Part shown: in pieces, positions 55,642-63,945 of the stretch
Layout of the letters: each line of letters opens with the position of its first letter
How positions within the stretch are numbered: the stretch's first letter is position 1
From: Clavibacter capsici
GTDB taxonomy: Bacteria; Actinomycetota; Actinomycetes; Actinomycetales; Microbacteriaceae
Assembly: GCF_001280205.1 (NCBI RefSeq)
Contig: NZ_CP012573.1
Span: 868,001-932,000 of the forward strand
Reading direction: 5' to 3'
DNA: 64,000 nt
Made by a program: the position numbers and the translations under genes
The notes under the pieces: model-generated
What the model saw: the letters and a program-made list of their open reading frames with translations, nothing else
What the model was told of the DNA's origin: nothing
Database searches by the model: none

Positions 55642-56091
55642 GTGCTCCCACCGCTCCCGGACGACGCCGTCACCCTCGGCGCCGAGGCCGCCGACTGGCG
55701 CGCGGCCGTGCGCCTCGTCGGCGACGCGCTCGTGCGCACCGGCGCGGCCACGGCCGACTACGCCGACGCCATGATCCGGGTCGTGGAGGAGTTCGGGGCC
55801 TACGTCGTCATCGCCCCGGGCCTCGCGCTCGCCCACGCCCGGCCAGGCCCCGACACCCTCGCGGACGGCCTCGCGGTCGTGACCCTCACGGAGCCCGTCG
55901 CGTTCGGGCACGCGCACAACGACCCGGTCGACGTCATCGTCGGCCTCGCGCTGACCACGGTCGACCGGCACGTCTCGTCGGTCGCCGACATGGCCAACAT
56001 CTTCAACGATGCCACCGCCATCCCGCGGCTGCGCGCCGCCACCACGGTCGACGAGGTCCGGCGCATCATGGCCGGCGAGGAGAGCGCATGA
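55642..56091 (+). CDS. PTS IIA component (mannitol/ascorbate EIIA-2 family)
   Basis: 149 residues. The phosphorylated His65 lies in LALAHARPGP, with VIAPGLALAH and VTLTEPVAFGHAHNDPVDVI as family marks (UlaC/SgaA-like). It receives phosphate from HPr and passes it to IIB. GTG start 70 bases after add; overlaps IIB by four bases. No IIC permease gene is in this window. Confidence 0.9.
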   Translation: MLPPLPDDAVTLGAEAADWRAAVRLVGDALVRTGAATADYADAMIRVVEEFGAYVVIAPGLALAHARPGPDTLADGLAVVTLTEPVAFGHAHNDPVDVIVGLALTTVDRHVSSVADMANIFNDATAIPRLRAATTVDEVRRIMAGEESA

Positions 56092-56360
56092 AGGTCGTCG
56101 CCATCTGCGGCGTGGGGATCGGCACGTCCGGCATCCTCAAGGTCAACGCGGAACGGGCGCTCGCGCGCCTCGGCATCGAGGCGGACGTCACGGCGGCCGA
56201 CCTCGCCAGCGTCGCCTCGATCGGGGAGGACGCGCAGGTCATCCTCACGTCGCCCGAGCTGGTCGACCGCATCGGCGCCACGTACGCCGACATCGTGGTG
56301 ATCGAGAACTACTTCGACCTCGAGGAGATCTCGGCCAAGCTCGACGCCGCGCTCGGCTGA
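56088..56360 (+). CDS. PTS IIB component (ascorbate/galactitol type)
   Basis: 90 residues. Phosphorylated Cys7 in the loop ICGVGIGTSG. Compact one-domain IIB like UlaB. Coupled to IIA by ATGA. The last 52 bases overlap the end of a convergent gene. The expected IIC membrane partner does not follow. Confidence 0.9.
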   Translation: MKVVAICGVGIGTSGILKVNAERALARLGIEADVTAADLASVASIGEDAQVILTSPELVDRIGATYADIVVIENYFDLEEISAKLDAALG

Positions 56361-57316
56361 GCCGGCGCGTCGTCCGGCGACCGCCCGACCGGCGACGCGG
56401 GGGCCGCGCCACCCCTCCAGACCACGATCCCCGCCGCCAGCAGCGACGCGCCGACGATCCCGGCGCCCGCCGCGAGCACCGCGGGCGACGGGCCGTTGAT
56501 CGGCTGCCCCGCGAGCGCCTGCACGGTGACGAGCGCGACCACCGCGAGGTACGCGACCGCCGCGACGGCCGTGAGCCGCACGCGCACCCGGTCGGGCGCG
56601 AGCGCCGGGATCCGCCGGGCCGCGAGCCCGAGCAGGAGCGCCGCGATCGGCAGCGCCTGCAGCGCGTGCATGCCGACGAAGTGGGGGATCCGCAGGTCGC
56701 CCGAGGCGGTGCTCCAGCCGAGGACGGGCAGCCCCGGCCCGCCGTCCTCCGCCCCCACGGTGTGCGCGCCCGCGACGCCGTGGAAGTCGGCGAGCTGGGC
56801 TGCGGTCGGCGACGTCATGAGGTACGCCAGGCCGATCCCGACGAGCGAGATGAGGGCGCCCGCGCGGATCCCGAGCGTCAGCGCCGGATCGGGCAGCCGG
56901 AGCCGGAGGACCGCGATGCTCGTGACGAAGGCGCAGAGGTAGAGCACGGTGATCGACACGGCCATCACGCCCCACAGCGTCGTCGCGAGCGGGCTCGTGA
57001 CGTTGAAGTGGCTCGTCGTCCCGGCCGCCGCCGCGCCCACGATGACCGCCTGCTCGACGACGAGCGCGACCGCCACCACGGTGCCCACGAGGTGCGCCTG
57101 CCGCCGGAAGCGGGGGAGGCGCGCGATGAGCCAGGCCCAGGTGACGGCGTAGACGAGGATCGAGAGCGCGAACTTCGCGGGCTTGTCCCAGACGGGCGCA
57201 CCCGACACGATCCGGTCGTCGACCACGCGGCCCACGACGCAGACGGCGGCGACCACGACCATGAGCGCCGCGACCGTCATCAGCGGCAGGTGCCAGCCGA
57301 AGGCGCGGCGGATCAC
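56309..57316 (-). CDS. Polytopic membrane protein of unknown function
   Basis: 335 residues with about eight hydrophobic segments spread over residues 8-315. A conserved-looking motif RIPHFVGMHALQALP lies before segment six; histidines in membrane segments can bind haem or metal, but this is speculative. GTG overlaps the stop of the MerR-type gene (GTGA), so the regulator and membrane protein are co-expressed. The tail (SRSK) overlaps the IIB gene by 52 bases antisense. Confidence 0.75.
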   Translation of the reverse strand: MIRRAFGWHLPLMTVAALMVVVAAVCVVGRVVDDRIVSGAPVWDKPAKFALSILVYAVTWAWLIARLPRFRRQAHLVGTVVAVALVVEQAVIVGAAAAGTTSHFNVTSPLATTLWGVMAVSITVLYLCAFVTSIAVLRLRLPDPALTLGIRAGALISLVGIGLAYLMTSPTAAQLADFHGVAGAHTVGAEDGGPGLPVLGWSTASGDLRIPHFVGMHALQALPIAALLLGLAARRIPALAPDRVRVRLTAVAAVAYLAVVALVTVQALAGQPINGPSPAVLAAGAGIVGASLLAAGIVVWRGGAAPASPVGRSPDDAPAQPSAASSLAEISSRSK

Positions 57317-57939
57317 GACGCGGCTCCCGTCGGCATCGCGACGGTGGCCTGCGCGATGCGCCGCAGCCCGGCGGCGAGGTGGTCGCCGAGCACCGTGCCG
57401 ACGACCATCAGCTCGGCCATCGCCGTGCGGTCCGGCCGGGCCCGCACCGCGGCGAGGTCGGCGTCGGCCTGGATCCCCGCGGCCTCGGCGTACCGGTCCA
57501 GGTAGCCGTCGTCCATCCGGTGCCCCGAACGCTCGAGGGCGTCGACGGCCCGCGCCGCCTGAGCCCGGCCCGCATGCCCCTCGAGCACGCACCATCCCGC
57601 CCGGCGCGTGACCGCGTCGATGCGGTCGAGCGCGTCGGCCGCGGGCGGATCCGCGGGCGCCGGTCCGGGCGTCAGGGCGTCCTGCGCCACCGCGAACACG
57701 TCCTGCACCTCGCGGGCGTCGTCGTCGAGGACGGCGAGCACCTCGCGGGCCCGGGCGACCGGCAGCCGCCCGACGTCGATGAGCGCGCGGACCAGGCGCA
57801 CCCGGCGGACGTGCGCGTCGTCGTACTCGGTGCGGTTGTCGCTCACGCGCGCCCCCGCGGGCAGCAGGCCCTCGCGGACGTAGTACTTGATGGTGGCCGG
57901 CGCGACGCCCGTGGCGTCGGCGAGCTCGGTGATGCGCAT
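57313..57939 (-). CDS. MerR-family transcriptional regulator
   Basis: 208 residues. The winged HTH is at residues 1-70 (MRITELADATGVAPATIKYY, then REGLLP). A helical C-terminal domain lacks the paired cysteines of metal sensors, so the ligand is unknown. It probably controls itself and the co-transcribed membrane protein through the dyad in its own promoter. Confidence 0.88.
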   Translation of the reverse strand: MRITELADATGVAPATIKYYVREGLLPAGARVSDNRTEYDDAHVRRVRLVRALIDVGRLPVARAREVLAVLDDDAREVQDVFAVAQDALTPGPAPADPPAADALDRIDAVTRRAGWCVLEGHAGRAQAARAVDALERSGHRMDDGYLDRYAEAAGIQADADLAAVRARPDRTAMAELMVVGTVLGDHLAAGLRRIAQATVAMPTGAAS

Positions 57940-57945
57940 GGCGTG

Positions 57946-57977
57946 AGGCTAGCGCACTGATAGCGGCACTACCAGTG
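57946..57977 (-). promoter_or_regulatory. MerR-type promoter with operator dyad in the spacer; leaderless start
   Basis: -10 TAGCCT (57946-57951) is six bases before the ATG at 57939. Directly upstream, CACTGATAG (57955-57963) and CTACCAGTG (57969-57977) form an inverted repeat with one mismatch around CGGCA. The dyad lies where the -35/-10 spacer should be, the usual site for MerR-family regulators. Confidence 0.6.
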
Positions 57978-57991
57978 GCGCGCGGAAGGGG

Positions 57992-58018
57992 TCCGCGGGC
58001 CGTCGTGCGGCCCGCGGA
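57992..58018 (-). terminator. Hairpin after the PNP-phosphomutase operon
   Basis: TCCGCGGGCCG (57992-58002) pairs perfectly with CGGCCCGCGGA (58008-58018). It begins 11 bases beyond the phosphomutase stop. Confidence 0.7.
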
Positions 58019-58028
58019 TCCTCCTCGG

Positions 58029-59732
58029 CTACAGCTCGAGCAGGGCGGGGACGGCCTGCGCGAGGTCGGCCACGATCGCGCGCGCCGCATCCCGTCGCTC
58101 GGCGACGGTGCCCTGGGTGCTCTGCGCGTCGAGGTACACCTTGACCTTGGGCTCCGTGCCGCTCGGCCGCACGATGAGGCGCGCGCCGTCGCCCAGGTGG
58201 AAGCGCAGCACGTCGCTCGGCGGCAGGTCGCCGAACCCGTCGGCGAGGTCGTCCATGCGCTCGACCCGACGGGACCCGATGGCGGCGGGCGGCGACTGCC
58301 GGAGCTTCGCCATGATCCGCGGGATGACGGCCAGGTCGGTGACGCGCACCGAGATCTGGTCGCTCGCGAACGACCCGAACCGCTCGGCGAACTCGCGGTC
58401 GTAGTCGTCGATGGTCAGCCCGCGCGCCTTCAGCGTCATGACGCCGTGCAGCACCGCGACGGCTGCGGAGATGCCGTCCTTGTCGCTCGTGATCCACGGC
58501 GCGACCAGGTAGCCGAGCGCCTCCTCGTAGCCGTAGATGAGGTCGGGTGCGCGCGAGATCCACTTGAAGCCCGTGAGCGTCTCGCGGTACCCGAAGCCGA
58601 GCTCGCGGGCCACCACCTCGAGCGCGGGGGAGGAGACGAGCGAGGACGCGAAGGTGCCCGTGTTGCCGTCCTCGGCGTAGCGCTCGGCGATCCCGAGGCC
58701 GAGCAGCATGCCGACCTCGTTGCCCGAGAGGCGGCGCCAGGCCCCGTGCTCGTCGACGATGGCGACGGCGAGCCGGTCGGCGTCGGGGTCGTTGGCGATG
58801 ATGAGCTCCGCGTCGGCCTCGACGGCCGCCTGGAACGCGAGGTCGAGCGCGCCCGGCTCCTCGGGGTTCGGGAAGTCGACGGTGGGGAAGTCGGGGTCGG
58901 GATCCGCCTGCGCGGCCACCAACACGGGCGCGTCCACGCCGACGGCCTCGAACACGCGCGCCGCGGTCTCCCACCCGACGCCGTGCAGCGGCGTGTACAC
59001 CCAGGCGAGCGGCGCGAGGGGGGCCGCGAACAGGTCGGCCGTCTCCCGCACGTAGGAGTCGAGGAGGGACTCGGGCGCGATCTCGTAGTCGTCCGCCACG
59101 GGCAGCTGCTGCACGGTGCGCTCGCCCGCCGCCTTGTGGATGAAGGCCGCGATGTCGCGGTCGGCCGGGCTGACGATCTGCGACCCGTGGTCCTCGTCGC
59201 CCAGGTAAACCTTGTAGCCGTTGTCGCGCGCCGGGTTGTGCGACGCGGTGACCATGACGCCGGCGCTCACGCCGAGGTGCTTGACCGCGTAGGCGAGCAC
59301 GGGCGTCGGCAGCGCGCGCGGGAGGAGTACGGTGCGGACGCCGGCGCCGGCCATGATGCGCGCGGTGTCCTCGGCGAAGACGCGCGAGTTGTGCCGGCCG
59401 TCGTACCCGATGACGATGCTCGGGCGGGGGCTGCGGCTGCGGAGGTAGTCGGCGAACCCGGCGGCGGCCTGCGACACGAGCACGCGGTTCATGCGGTTCG
59501 GGCCCGCGCCCAGCTCGCCGCGGAGGCCCGCGGTGCCGAACTGCAGGCGCGTCTGGAAGCGGTCGCGGAGGCCGGCGGCCGCCTGCTCGCGCTCGGCGGC
59601 CGACGCCCCGGTGGCGGTGCCGTCCACGAGGTCGAGCAGCCCGTCGACCTCGGCGCGCGTGACGGGATCCGGGTCCTGGGCCCGCCAGGCCCGCGCGGCG
59701 GCGGCGAGCGCGACGGTCTCCTCGCGGCTCAC
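58029..59732 (-). CDS. Phosphohexomutase/phosphopentomutase (alpha-D-phosphohexomutase superfamily)
   Basis: 567 residues. Phosphoserine Ser164 in VTASHNPARDNGYKVY, metal loop DPDADRLAVA, sugar loop GYEEALGYL and phosphate loop RPSGTEPKVKVY. Length and the GYKVY variant match the PGM2/phosphopentomutase-like branch. GTGA overlap with the PNP gene favours conversion of ribose-1-phosphate to ribose-5-phosphate, but hexose use cannot be excluded. Confidence 0.88.
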   Translation of the reverse strand: MSREETVALAAAARAWRAQDPDPVTRAEVDGLLDLVDGTATGASAAEREQAAAGLRDRFQTRLQFGTAGLRGELGAGPNRMNRVLVSQAAAGFADYLRSRSPRPSIVIGYDGRHNSRVFAEDTARIMAGAGVRTVLLPRALPTPVLAYAVKHLGVSAGVMVTASHNPARDNGYKVYLGDEDHGSQIVSPADRDIAAFIHKAAGERTVQQLPVADDYEIAPESLLDSYVRETADLFAAPLAPLAWVYTPLHGVGWETAARVFEAVGVDAPVLVAAQADPDPDFPTVDFPNPEEPGALDLAFQAAVEADAELIIANDPDADRLAVAIVDEHGAWRRLSGNEVGMLLGLGIAERYAEDGNTGTFASSLVSSPALEVVARELGFGYRETLTGFKWISRAPDLIYGYEEALGYLVAPWITSDKDGISAAVAVLHGVMTLKARGLTIDDYDREFAERFGSFASDQISVRVTDLAVIPRIMAKLRQSPPAAIGSRRVERMDDLADGFGDLPPSDVLRFHLGDGARLIVRPSGTEPKVKVYLDAQSTQGTVAERRDAARAIVADLAQAVPALLEL

Positions 59733-60556
59733 AGGGCGCCCACGATGCGGGCGAGCAGATCGCCGATGCGGCCCTCGGCGGCGCGACCGGCCTCGATGAC
59801 CTCCTCGTGGCTGAGCGGCGTCTCCTGGATGCCCGCGGCGAGGTTCGTGATGAGCGACATGCCGAGCACCTCCATGCCCGCCTCGCGCGCGGCGATGGCC
59901 TCGAGCGCGGTGGACATGCCGACGATGTGCCCGCCGATCGCCTCGGCCATGCGGACCTCGGCCGGCGTCTCGTAGTGGGGGCCGCGGAACTGGCAGTACA
60001 CGCCCTCGTCGAGCTCGGGATCCACCCCGTGGGCGATGGCGCGGAGGCGGGCCGAGTAGAGGTCCGTGAGGTCGACGAACGTCGCGCCCTCGAGCGGCGA
60101 GTCCGCGGTGAGGTTGATGTGGTCGCTGATGAGCACGGGCGTGCCGGGCGTCCAGTGGCGCTTGATGCCGCCCGCGCCGTTGGTGAGGATCATCGTGGTG
60201 GCGCCGGTCGCGGCCGCGGTGCGCACGCTGTGCACGACCCGGCGGACCCCGTGGCCCTCGTAGTAGTGGGTGCGCGCGCCGATGACGAGGGCGCGGCGGC
60301 CCGAGGGCAGCAGGACGCTCCGCAGGGATCCGACGTGGCCCTCCAGCGCGGGCTTCGAGAAGCCGACGACCTCGGTGGCCGGGACGGTCGCGGTCGTCTC
60401 GCCGATGAGATCGGCCGCGCGGCCCCATCCGCTGCCGAGGGTCAGGGCGATGTCGTGGCGCTCGACGCCCGTGAGCTCGGCGATCTGCCGGGCCGCCTGC
60501 CGCGCGATCTCCTGGGGGTCCGCGTCGGGCGACTCGAGGGGGTTGCTGTAGGTCAT
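59729..60556 (-). CDS. punA: Purine nucleoside phosphorylase (trimeric class)
   Basis: 275 residues. Motifs GSGWG, GFSKPALEGHVG, THYYEGHGV, LTNGAGGI, CQFRGPHYETPAEVRM and GMSTALEAIAAREAG match the high-specificity trimeric class. Cleaves inosine and guanosine with phosphate. Coupled to the mutase downstream. Confidence 0.95.
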   Translation of the reverse strand: MTYSNPLESPDADPQEIARQAARQIAELTGVERHDIALTLGSGWGRAADLIGETTATVPATEVVGFSKPALEGHVGSLRSVLLPSGRRALVIGARTHYYEGHGVRRVVHSVRTAAATGATTMILTNGAGGIKRHWTPGTPVLISDHINLTADSPLEGATFVDLTDLYSARLRAIAHGVDPELDEGVYCQFRGPHYETPAEVRMAEAIGGHIVGMSTALEAIAAREAGMEVLGMSLITNLAAGIQETPLSHEEVIEAGRAAEGRIGDLLARIVGAL

Positions 60557-60562
60557 GCCCCG

Positions 60563-60568
60563 ATCCTA
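60563..60568 (-). promoter_or_regulatory. -10 box of a probable leaderless promoter (PNP)
   Basis: TAGGAT on the minus strand, six bases, then the ATG at 60556. Confidence 0.6.
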
Positions 60569-60646
60569 AATGCGCGGACGGGGGCGGCCCGGGTCGCCGC
60601 GACGGGCGGGTTCGCGCGCGACGCGGGGCTACGCGATGATGTGCGC

Positions 60647-62086
60647 ATGGGATACGAGTTCGAGGCCAACCAGCGGATCGCCGTCCTCGGAGGAGGGCCC
60701 GGCGGCTACGAGGCCGCCATCGCCGGAGCCCAGCTCGGCGCGGAGGTGACGCTCGTGGAGCGCGTGGGCGTCGGCGGCTCGGCCGTGATGACCGACGTCG
60801 TCCCCTCGAAGACCCTCATCGCCACCGCCGAGGCCACCAACGCGCTCGGCGAGGCCGCGGACCTCGGCGTCCAGTTCTTCTCCCGCGGCGAGCAGACGCG
60901 CCGGCCCGTGCGGCCCGAGGTGGCCGTCAACCTCCAGGCCGTCAACGACCGCCTGCTCCGCCTCGCGCGCCAGCAGTCCGAGGACATGAAGTCGAGCCTC
61001 ATCCGCGCGGGCGTCCGCATCGTGCAGGGCGAGGGCCGGCTCGACGGGCCGAACCGCATCATTGTCTCCACCGGCCGGGGCGGGGCCGGCACCGACTTCG
61101 ACGAGATCGACGCCGACACCACGGTCATCTCCACGGGCGCGAGCCCCCGCATCCTCCCCACGGCCAAGCCGGACGGCGAGCGGATCCTCACGTGGACGCA
61201 GCTCTACACGATGGAGTGCGTGCCCGAGCACCTCATCGTCGTCGGATCCGGCGTCACGGGCGCCGAGTTCGCCTCCGCCTACACGGCGCTCGGCGCGAAG
61301 GTCACGCTCATCTCCTCCCGCGACCAGGTGCTGCCCGGCGAGGACGCCGACGCCGCCCGCGTCATCGAGGACGTCTTCACGCGCAACGGCATGACCGTGC
61401 TGTCGAAGTCCCGCGCCGAGTCGGTCGTGCGCCAGGGCGACGGCGTGGTCGCGACGCTCGCCGACGGCCGGGTCGTCGAGGGCAGCCACTGCCTCATGGC
61501 GGTCGGATCCGTGCCGAACACCTCGGGGCTCGGCCTGGAGGAGGCGGGCGTGCAGATGAGCGAGTCCGGCCACATCCGGGTCAACCGCGTCGCGCGCACC
61601 TCCGTGCCGAGCGTGTACGCGGCCGGCGACTGCACCACGTTCCTCCCGCTCGCGTCCGTCGCGTCGATGCAGGGCCGCACGGCCGTCTACCACGCGATGG
61701 GCGACGCGGTCAGCCCCACCGAGCTCCGCAACGTGACCTCGAACATCTTCACGCAGCCGGAGATCGCGACGGTCGGCTGGTCGCAGAAGCAGATCGAGGA
61801 GGGGCTCGCGCAGGGCGACATCTACAAGCTCCCGCTCGCCTCGAACCCCCGGGCCAAGATGCAGAACGTGAAGGACGGCTTCGTGAAGCTGTTCGCGCGC
61901 ACCGGCTCCGGCACGGTCATCGGCGGCGTCATCGTGGCGCCCAAGGCGAGCGAGCTGATCTTCCCGCTCGCGCTCGCGGTGGAGCACCGCCTCACCGTGG
62001 ACGACGTCGCGCGTGCGTTCACGGTCTACCCGTCGCTCTCGGGGAGCATCTCCGACGCGGCGCGCGCCATGCACATCGTCCTCTGA
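60647..62086 (+). CDS. lpdA: LpdA-type NAD(P)H:quinone oxidoreductase (flavoprotein disulfide reductase family)
   Basis: 479 residues. FAD motif AVLGGGPGGYEAA, NAD motif VVGSGVTGAEFA, second FAD motif VYAAGDCTTFLPLA and a dimerisation domain. The redox region (about 42-54) reads GVGGSAVMTDVVPSK: neither cysteine of the usual GGTCLNVGCIPSK is present. That places it with mycobacterial LpdA (Rv3303c), a quinone reductase rather than a lipoamide dehydrogenase. A GATGAT hexamer six bases before the ATG may be another leaderless promoter. Confidence 0.88.
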   Translation: MGYEFEANQRIAVLGGGPGGYEAAIAGAQLGAEVTLVERVGVGGSAVMTDVVPSKTLIATAEATNALGEAADLGVQFFSRGEQTRRPVRPEVAVNLQAVNDRLLRLARQQSEDMKSSLIRAGVRIVQGEGRLDGPNRIIVSTGRGGAGTDFDEIDADTTVISTGASPRILPTAKPDGERILTWTQLYTMECVPEHLIVVGSGVTGAEFASAYTALGAKVTLISSRDQVLPGEDADAARVIEDVFTRNGMTVLSKSRAESVVRQGDGVVATLADGRVVEGSHCLMAVGSVPNTSGLGLEEAGVQMSESGHIRVNRVARTSVPSVYAAGDCTTFLPLASVASMQGRTAVYHAMGDAVSPTELRNVTSNIFTQPEIATVGWSQKQIEEGLAQGDIYKLPLASNPRAKMQNVKDGFVKLFARTGSGTVIGGVIVAPKASELIFPLALAVEHRLTVDDVARAFTVYPSLSGSISDAARAMHIVL

Positions 62087-62394
62087 TCCAGAACATCGTC
62101 GCCTCAGGCGGGGTCGATGAGAGGGCATCCACGGGCGTCAGCCGATCGATCCCGACTTCTGAACAGGGTCGCACTGATCTCTGCCCATGCGCCTTTCCAC
62201 TGGTCACGAGGGCCCGCGTGGCGTGCCGGAGCATCCGTGAGTCAGGCGATCATGTCCATGGATCGGATGCTGGACGCGGGTTCCGAGTCGTCTAGCAAGG
62301 ACGCGCGGTTCGGGTATGGGGCTCGTCTACCGAGCGCGCGGGCTCGGTACCCACTGAGCACCGAGCCCGCGTCTGGTCATTTCGGGTCCAGCGG
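62087..62394. other. Non-coding gap with a strong terminator; start of the low-GC segment
   Basis: No convincing gene. Short open frames here lack ribosome sites and recognisable homology. The GC content falls compared with the flanking genes. A bidirectional terminator lies at 62337-62371. Confidence 0.5.
62337..62371. terminator. Bidirectional terminator between lpdA and the secreted-protein gene
   Basis: CGCGGGCTCGGT (62337-62348) pairs perfectly with 62360-62371 around an 11-base loop. On the plus strand it is followed by TCTGGTCATTT, a modest T-rich tract. Confidence 0.75.
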
Positions 62395-63072
62395 CTAAGG
62401 CGTCCGGTCACCCGTGCATGTCGGCCCTGTCCCGCATTTTGCTCGGAATTGCGTACTAGCGGCGACATCGCCCCACGGCACGCTGGCGCCACCATGGTGG
62501 GTCTTGTCCGCATAACCCAGTCCGTACCAGGCCAGCTGGATGCCGATGGTGCTTCCGTTGTACCCGCGGTAGTAGCCCAGTCCTTGGCCGAAGTTCATTT
62601 CTCCGTCAGAGAAGACGTCGAACGTGTAATCCGTCCGCGTCTCGTCGCTGAAGCCCACGACGTAATCGCCCTCGGTCGGCGTCGACCAGTCGATGGAACT
62701 GTACGCGAAGTAGGTGTGACCCGAGTCGGGCGTGATGTCTTCGCCGTCCTGCTCAGTAGCGGCTCTGGCGCTGGAGTCGCCGGCATCGGAGTCGGCCGCT
62801 GTCCGGGACGTCATGGCATCGAGCTTCTCCCGGGTCAGTCCTCCCGGTAGAGAACCATCGGGGTTCGGGATCACGACGAGGGTGCTGTCATCGATCGGTC
62901 CCGTGGGATAGAAGAGTCCTTCCGCGGTGCTCACTGCTTGGCTCGGATCGACGATCAGGTATCCGGGCGCCGAATGCGCGGAAGCCATGTCCGGTGCCGC
63001 GCTCGCGCCGGCGGCGAATGGTGTGGCGCTGAGCGCCGAGAAGGCGGCGCTCCTCCATTTCCTCATATGCAT
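62395..63072 (-). CDS. Secreted protein of unknown function
   Basis: 225 residues. Signal peptide with an AxA-type cleavage site (GASAAP, about residue 26). The middle is acidic and Ser/Ala-rich. The C-terminal third is rich in Tyr/Gly/Trp (GLGYYRGYNGSTIGIQLAWYG, quoted in part) and ends with two cysteines (KCGTGPTCTG) that could form a disulfide. I do not recognise a family. Codon use is less GC-biased than neighbours. Start uncertain between ATG 63072 and ATG 63066. Confidence 0.65.
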   Translation of the reverse strand: MHMRKWRSAAFSALSATPFAAGASAAPDMASAHSAPGYLIVDPSQAVSTAEGLFYPTGPIDDSTLVVIPNPDGSLPGGLTREKLDAMTSRTAADSDAGDSSARAATEQDGEDITPDSGHTYFAYSSIDWSTPTEGDYVVGFSDETRTDYTFDVFSDGEMNFGQGLGYYRGYNGSTIGIQLAWYGLGYADKTHHGGASVPWGDVAASTQFRAKCGTGPTCTGDRTP

Positions 63073-63271
63073 CGATCCAATCGTCAGGGACGCGATTCAT
63101 GCGTCCTCGAGAGAGGAGGATAAGAGCCGATGGCGCTGGACGCGAGCTAATGCCCGTGGCGCGCGACTGTGGTAGAGGAGATCTCTCGACAAGACTGTGC
63201 AGAACTTCAGCGCAGGCGACAAGGGGGCGATAGCGTACGGGATATTTTGCCTCGAGAAAGCAGGTTTCTCC

Positions 63272-63922
63272 ATGGAAACAGGTCGTCGTCATGCAGTCAT
63301 TCACACGTTCGCTGGCTCGGCGCTCGCATTGGCCGCGGTGGTCGGTCTTCTCCATTCTTCAGTCCATGTCGCTCGAATCAGCAGCGACGTCGGGATCTTG
63401 GCGCTCGAGGTGTTCGGCGGTCCAGCTGCACTCATCGCAGCGGACGTGCTGGTGCTGGTCGGTTGGAGCCTGATGGCGATGCTCATCGGAAGAGGGAGTG
63501 GAGAGCGGAATGCACGACTCGCCGCGGTGGGTCTCGTGCTCTTCGGCGCTTATGGCGTGGTCAGCGACATGGTCTCCATGGCATGGCCGCTCGCTGGGGA
63601 GGGTGGGTTGGCGAGAGGCGGGCTGCAGACGGGCGCTCAGGTAGTCGCCGGTGTGGTCCTCGTACTCGCGATATGGGTCGTCGGCCGAGAGGGAATCGAG
63701 AGCGGCCTGGTCCTCGCGAGCCTCAGGGGCTTCGCTGGCGTGACCGCGGTCGGCGCGCTCGCCACAGCCGCCGCCCTCTATGTGATCCCCGCGGTTCTCA
63801 CGATCCTCCAGTACACCGCGCTTCTCGAGCAGATCGCGTCGGGCGCGCTGGGGCTCATCCTCGGGTGCTCAGGGGCGCTGGCCTGGCGGCGACTCGACGA
63901 GGGGAACAGCGCAGACGCCTGA
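63272..63922 (+). CDS. Polytopic membrane protein of unknown function
   Basis: 216 residues from the ATG at 63272, with AGCAGG eight bases upstream; a GTG at 63197 would add 25 residues. About six hydrophobic segments (FAGSALALAAVVGLL, then FGGPAALIAADVLVLVGW, later ones to the C-terminus). No family recognised. It is divergent from the secreted-protein gene across 199 bases and shares its lower GC, so the two may have arrived together. Confidence 0.6.
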   Translation: METGRRHAVIHTFAGSALALAAVVGLLHSSVHVARISSDVGILALEVFGGPAALIAADVLVLVGWSLMAMLIGRGSGERNARLAAVGLVLFGAYGVVSDMVSMAWPLAGEGGLARGGLQTGAQVVAGVVLVLAIWVVGREGIESGLVLASLRGFAGVTAVGALATAAALYVIPAVLTILQYTALLEQIASGALGLILGCSGALAWRRLDEGNSADA

Positions 63923-63945
63923 GCGGCAGGCAGGGCTGGAGGGGA

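Noticed and set aside
62019-62234. Possible transposase or integrase scrap on the minus strand
   Set aside because: The short reading shows no recognisable catalytic motif, and no inverted or target-site repeats were found around it.
62117-62398. Possible 93-residue plus-strand gene after lpdA
   Set aside because: No ribosome site, it runs through a strong terminator, and the composition is not protein-like.
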